A stretch of DNA of 8,089 nucleotides from Archaeoglobi archaeon (GTDB lineage: Archaea; Halobacteriota; Archaeoglobi; Archaeoglobales; Archaeoglobaceae). The position numbers and the translations under genes are program-made. This document shows positions 5,509-8,089 of this stretch, piece by piece. The notes beneath the pieces are model-generated. The model did not search any database. It saw only the letters and a list, made by a program, of their open reading frames with translations, and was not told where the DNA came from. The stretch is taken from contig JAPDIT010000010.1 of assembly GCA_029259455.1 (NCBI GenBank), positions 1-8,089 of the forward strand, read 5' to 3'. Within the stretch, counting starts at the first letter, position 1; the number at the start of each line of letters is the position of its first letter.

Positions 5509-5524
5509 TTTTGTCCCAAAACCC
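5509..5524 (+). promoter_or_regulatory. Shared 16-bp element, methionine adenosyltransferase-side copy
   Basis: TTTTGTCCCAAAACCC matches the CBS-side copy at 15 of 16 positions. It points the same way relative to its gene and ends 14 bases before the TATA box at 5539, against 13 bases on the other side. It is probably an upstream operator or activator site. Confidence 0.5.
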
Positions 5525-5530
5525 CATTAA

Positions 5531-5573
5531 GTGCAAATTTTATATTTCCTCCCATAAGCCGAGTTCAGGTGAG
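5531..5573 (+). promoter_or_regulatory. Promoter and ribosome binding site of methionine adenosyltransferase
   Basis: GTGCAAAT (BRE-like) precedes TTTATATTT (5539-5547), which predicts transcription from about 5568. AGGTGA (5568-5573) is a good Shine-Dalgarno match four to five bases before the ATG at 5577. This is a short-leader, Shine-Dalgarno-led gene, unlike the leaderless starts elsewhere in the window, and the site fixes the start at 5577 rather than an upstream TTG at 5511. Confidence 0.6.
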
Positions 5574-5576
5574 TCT

Positions 5577-6776
5577 ATGCCGAACGTGTTCGTTGAGGAA
5601 CTGGTTCACACTCCTGTGGAAAAGCAGCTCATCGAAATAGTGGAAAGAAAAGGTATCGGTCATCCGGACAGCCTTGCTGATGGAATGGCAGAGGCGATGA
5701 GCAGAGAGCTGAGCAAAGAGTACATAAGAAGGTTTGGGGCGGTTCTGCACCACAACACAGATGAGACGCAGATTGTGGCTGGTAGATCCAATCCACAGTT
5801 TGGTGGTGGAGAGGTTATCGAGCCAATATACGTTTTGCTTGTCGGCAGAGCGACAAAGTTCTTCAACGGAGAGTACATTCCTACAGACAAAATCGCTCTG
5901 AAGGCTGCAAGAGAGTACATCAAGCAGCACATGCAGAACCTTGACCCCGATCTCGATGTTGTTTTCAACGTCAGGCTGGGTGAAGGAAGTACGGATTTGC
6001 AGGATGTCTTCAGGAGAAAAAGCGGAGGTGTTGCCCTTGCCAACGACACATCGTTCGGCATAGGTTTTGCTCCCCTCTCTGAAACTGAGCAGCTTGTTTT
6101 AAACGTGGAGAGGAGGATTTATGAGAAATTCAGAAAGATGAACCCGGCGATAGGGGAAGATGTGAAGGTCATGGGGCTGAGAGAAAAGGATAGAATTTCT
6201 TTAACAATCGCAGCTGCCTTCGTTGACAAATACGTCGCAAACATCAAGGAATACGATGCGATAAAAGAGGAGCTTGAGAATTTCGTTAAAAACATCTCTG
6301 CTGACTACACTGAAAGAACCGTAGAGGTTTTTGTCAACACTGCAGATGATTACGAAACTGGCTGCATCTATCTTACAGTGACAGGTACATCAGCCGAGAA
6401 TGGTGATGATGGTAGCGTTGGAAGAGGGAACAGGTGCAACGGCCTCATCACCCCAGGAAGACCGATGAGCATGGAGGCGAGCAGCGGTAAAAATCCGGTC
6501 AACCACGTCGGGAAGATTTACAACCTGCTGGCAAATCAAATCGCATCTAGAATCGCTGAAGAGGTAGAAGGAGTTGAAGAAGTCTATGTGAGAATTCTAA
6601 GCCAGATAGGAAAACCGATAAACGAGCCCAAGGCTCTGAGCGTTCAGATAATTCCGAAGAGTGGTTACGACATCTCAAAGATGGAGAGGCCGGCGAGGGA
6701 AATAGCGGAGGAAATGGTTGCTAACATCGGCAAAATAACGGACATGGTGATTGAAGGAAAGGTCAGAATCTTTTAA
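5577..6776 (+). CDS. mat: Methionine adenosyltransferase, archaeal type
   Basis: This 399-residue enzyme makes S-adenosylmethionine from methionine and ATP, releasing phosphate and pyrophosphate. It belongs to the archaeal family, which is very divergent from bacterial MetK. The start MPNVFVEELVHTPVEKQ is typical. GIGHPDSLADG at residues 26-36 is the nucleotide-binding signature and HHNTDETQIVAGRS lies at 58-71. The glycine-rich block GSVGRGNRCNG begins at 279, followed by PGRPMSMEASSGKNPVNH (about 292-309), the strongly conserved substrate and metal region. Length agrees with the family norm of about 400. A frame extends 22 codons upstream to TTG 5511, but the family alignment, the Shine-Dalgarno site and the promoter position all favour 5577. 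It is divergent from the CBS gene and shares an upstream element with it. Its last 14 bases overlap the convergent M20 gene. Confidence 0.97.
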   Translation: MPNVFVEELVHTPVEKQLIEIVERKGIGHPDSLADGMAEAMSRELSKEYIRRFGAVLHHNTDETQIVAGRSNPQFGGGEVIEPIYVLLVGRATKFFNGEYIPTDKIALKAAREYIKQHMQNLDPDLDVVFNVRLGEGSTDLQDVFRRKSGGVALANDTSFGIGFAPLSETEQLVLNVERRIYEKFRKMNPAIGEDVKVMGLREKDRISLTIAAAFVDKYVANIKEYDAIKEELENFVKNISADYTERTVEVFVNTADDYETGCIYLTVTGTSAENGDDGSVGRGNRCNGLITPGRPMSMEASSGKNPVNHVGKIYNLLANQIASRIAEEVEGVEEVYVRILSQIGKPINEPKALSVQIIPKSGYDISKMERPAREIAEEMVANIGKITDMVIEGKVRIF

Positions 6777-7872
6777 TAACATTCTGGTAAATTTTAGCCG
6801 TCCTGTAAAGCTCATCCACGTAGACGAACTCGTCCTCTCCGTGTAAATTTCCTCCACCTGGGCCGAGGTAGAAGGCAGGCACTCCGTGCTTTCTGACATG
6901 CCTCGTATCTCCAACTCCCAGTGAGAATACAGCCTTCGGCTTCAGCCCCACCTCAACTATTGCCTCAACCATGATTTTCAGTAGCTTTACATCATCCTCC
7001 AGCCTGACCCCATCACTTTTGACACCGTAAGGCTGCAGAAAACCCTCCACTCTGAACTCCACGTCGTCGGCATAGAGTTCTCTTCTCACATCCTCGATGC
7101 TGATCCATGGTGCAAATCTGACATCAGCATAAACCGTGCACTTCGGTGCTACAACGTTCCTCTTCACACCACCTTTGATCATGGAGGGGTTGAAGACCGC
7201 ATGCCAGCTTTTAATCAGGAAGTCCATTCCAAGGTCATCGAAGAATTTTCTGTATTCCTCGTAGTTTCCTTGAAGCTTCCTGAAAGATTTGACTTTCTCC
7301 ACTATGTACTGTGAGGCTCTGTAAATCGCCCCCTCCCTTGCGTCATGTGAGGCTGTGTGGCCGGAATTCCCCCTAAACTCGATGTCAAGAGCCAGGACTG
7401 CTGCCTGCAAAACTCCAATGATGCCACTTCCAGTCGGCTCTCCAACAATCACCGCATCTGCCTTTTCTTTCTCGAAAACGTATCCGAGTCCGTTTACACC
7501 ACCAATCTCTTCATCAGATGTGAAGGCAAGTTTGAGACCGCATTCAGGCTCAATCTGGGCTGCCGAGCAGATTGCCGCCACACACCCTTTTGCATCACAG
7601 CTCCCCCTTCCGTAAAGCTTTCCGTCAACTATCACGGGGTTGAGAAGTTCATCTCCAGAAGGGACAGTATCGAGGTGGGAAGTGAGCATGAGTTCAGGTT
7701 TTCCCTTGCTGATGTAAACGACAAGATTCTCCTTGCCCTCCTCCTTTACATAAACTTTCTGCTCAAAGGACGAAAAAAGGCCGGAAAGGTACTCTACCGC
7801 CTCTGTAGTATTTCCGGGCGGGTTGCGGGTGTCAATTTTTATGAGGTCTTTAGTTATCTGAAGCGGATCCAT
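6763..7872 (-). CDS. M20-family zinc metallohydrolase (ArgE/DapE/LysK-like deacylase)
   Basis: This is a 369-residue cytosolic amidohydrolase or aminoacylase. The two-metal site is complete: His66 and catalytic Asp68 (SHLDTVP), Asp93 (GRGSCDAKG, bridging), general base Glu121 and ligand Glu122 (TSDEEIGG), Glu145 (VGEPTG), and His344 (LHGEDEF). The inserted dimerisation domain is about 165-275, with the conserved GNSGHTA (His172) and IKGGVKRNVVAP (232-243). The family removes acyl groups from amino acids, as in acetylornithine deacetylase, succinyl-diaminopimelate desuccinylase and LysK. The substrate cannot be decided here: no arginine, lysine or diaminopimelate genes are nearby. The ATG at 7872 sits about 26 bases after a TATA box, so the mRNA is probably leaderless, and MDPLQITKDLIKIDTRNPPG fits a normal M20 N-terminus. 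Its 3' end overlaps methionine adenosyltransferase by 14 bases. Confidence 0.93.
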   Translation of the reverse strand: MDPLQITKDLIKIDTRNPPGNTTEAVEYLSGLFSSFEQKVYVKEEGKENLVVYISKGKPELMLTSHLDTVPSGDELLNPVIVDGKLYGRGSCDAKGCVAAICSAAQIEPECGLKLAFTSDEEIGGVNGLGYVFEKEKADAVIVGEPTGSGIIGVLQAAVLALDIEFRGNSGHTASHDAREGAIYRASQYIVEKVKSFRKLQGNYEEYRKFFDDLGMDFLIKSWHAVFNPSMIKGGVKRNVVAPKCTVYADVRFAPWISIEDVRRELYADDVEFRVEGFLQPYGVKSDGVRLEDDVKLLKIMVEAIVEVGLKPKAVFSLGVGDTRHVRKHGVPAFYLGPGGGNLHGEDEFVYVDELYRTAKIYQNVIKRF

Positions 7873-7892
7873 AGATTTAAAAAAGAGGGGCG

Positions 7893-7904
7893 TTTAATTA
7901 TAGC
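7893..7904 (-). promoter_or_regulatory. TATA box of the M20 gene
   Basis: On the minus strand GCTATAATTAAA is centred about 26 bases before the ATG at 7872, predicting a leaderless transcript. A second CTATAATTA lies about 40 bases further upstream (near 7935-7943) and could be an alternative promoter or a binding site. Confidence 0.55.
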
Positions 7905-7954
7905 TGTTACTCCCGAATTTTTCTTTTATGGTGATAATTATAGTGAATTACATG

Positions 7955-7967
7955 ACCTATCATAGGT
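7955..7967. repeat. 13-bp palindrome, possible operator
   Basis: ACCTAT-C-ATAGGT is a perfect inverted repeat with a one-base centre. It lies about 80-95 bases upstream of the predicted transcription start of the M20 gene, too far to block the promoter directly but possible for an activator. It may also serve something to the right of the window. Confidence 0.3.
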
Positions 7968-8089
7968 GGTTCCACAAACTTAGCATTTAATCTCAATTCA
8001 GATAGCTCCATAGTAGAAGCAGACAACTGATTCACTTCCTATTCCAACGGGACAAAACCATATTACCCTAAATCTAAAATAAAACCACC

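Larger units (their letters stand above)
5188..5576. other. Long AT-rich intergenic region between CBS gene and methionine adenosyltransferase
   Basis: This 389-base stretch has no convincing gene. It contains the two divergent promoters, two copies of a 16-bp element, a GC-rich imperfect hairpin (5228-5270) and a small AT hairpin (5273-5294). It also contains an additional plus-strand promoter-like site, CGAAC followed by TTATAAAAA (5304-5318), which would start a transcript near 5340. Downstream of that site only very short open frames occur, such as ATG 5375 (five codons). A GTG-started frame at 5434-5640 looks spurious because it runs into the methionine adenosyltransferase gene in another frame. 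Confidence 0.6.
7873..8089. other. Non-coding region upstream of the M20 gene
   Basis: These 217 bases hold the M20 promoter, a 13-bp palindrome at 7955-7967 and, at 8049-8058, GGGACAAAAC, a partial copy of the element found near methionine adenosyltransferase. On the minus strand a frame is open from the window edge for about 28 codons with no recognisable product. I see no convincing gene or RNA. Confidence 0.5.

Noticed and set aside
5232..5524. Miniature inverted-repeat transposable element bounded by the 16-bp inverted repeat
   Set aside because: The size (about 290 bp) and terminal-like repeats fit, but I see no target-site duplication outside either arm. Moreover, each arm sits at matching distance from a functional-looking TATA box placed outside the repeat-bounded segment. 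Divergent regulatory sites explain this better, though other copies in the genome would reopen the question.
5188..5576. S-adenosylmethionine riboswitch ahead of methionine adenosyltransferase
   Set aside because: The predicted leader is only about nine bases long, and no SAM riboswitch core is recognisable in the upstream region.
5434..5640. 68-codon GTG-started frame upstream of methionine adenosyltransferase
   Set aside because: It runs across the promoter, the Shine-Dalgarno site and the first codons of the enzyme in another frame, and shows no family features.
7357..7965. 202-codon plus-strand open frame opposite the M20 gene
   Set aside because: It is antisense to the conserved metal-binding half of the M20 gene, has no promoter or family features, and is explained by that gene's codon bias.
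1..8089. CRISPR array, tRNA, rRNA or complete insertion sequence
   Set aside because: No regularly spaced repeats, no cloverleaf-like segments and no transposase with catalytic motifs were found by reading either strand. Only the 38-codon tail at the left edge leaves a mobile element possible outside the window.

Overview
The window reads as chromosomal DNA of a euryarchaeon, most likely Archaeoglobus or a close relative. The basis is an archaeal-type methionine adenosyltransferase, the archaeal/eukaryotic RNA polymerase subunit P next to ribosomal protein L37Ae, a Nip7-family protein, TATA-type promoters set about 26 bp before start codons, and tightly packed genes. The genus rests on remembered protein similarity, not on a search.

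Layout, left to right. Bases 1-172 hold a possible tail of a gene entering from the left, then a promoter. An orphan acidic, sequon-rich protein (173-646, +) follows. A minus-strand operon (2475 down to 615) encodes L37Ae, RpoP, the small 'swivel' subunit of an aconitase-X-type enzyme (phosphomevalonate dehydratase of the archaeal mevalonate route) and a membrane site-2-type protease. A second minus-strand pair (3410 down to 2515) encodes an unrecognised 134-residue protein and the Nip7-like PUA protein. Diverging from it, a plus-strand pair (3507-4374) encodes a MazG-like nucleotide pyrophosphohydrolase, broken here by a one-base frameshift, and thymidylate kinase. A four-CBS-domain protein (4348-5187, -) and methionine adenosyltransferase (5577-6776, +) diverge from a long AT-rich intergenic region. 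An M20-family metallohydrolase (6763-7872, -) closes the coding part, and 7873-8089 is non-coding upstream DNA.

Genes acting together: MazG-like and thymidylate kinase fit dNTP pool control; L37Ae, RpoP and Nip7 are translation, transcription and ribosome-biogenesis parts; the CBS protein may sense an adenosine ligand made or used by its divergent neighbour, the S-adenosylmethionine synthase.

The strongest unusual signal is a 16-bp element, TTTTGTCCCAAARCCC. It lies at the same distance and in the same orientation upstream of the TATA boxes of both the CBS gene and the methionine adenosyltransferase gene, suggesting co-regulation. Other points are the clean frameshift in the MazG-like gene, two start codons that promoter position argues should be moved downstream, and 3' overlaps at all three convergent gene pairs. 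I see no tRNA, rRNA, CRISPR array or complete insertion sequence.
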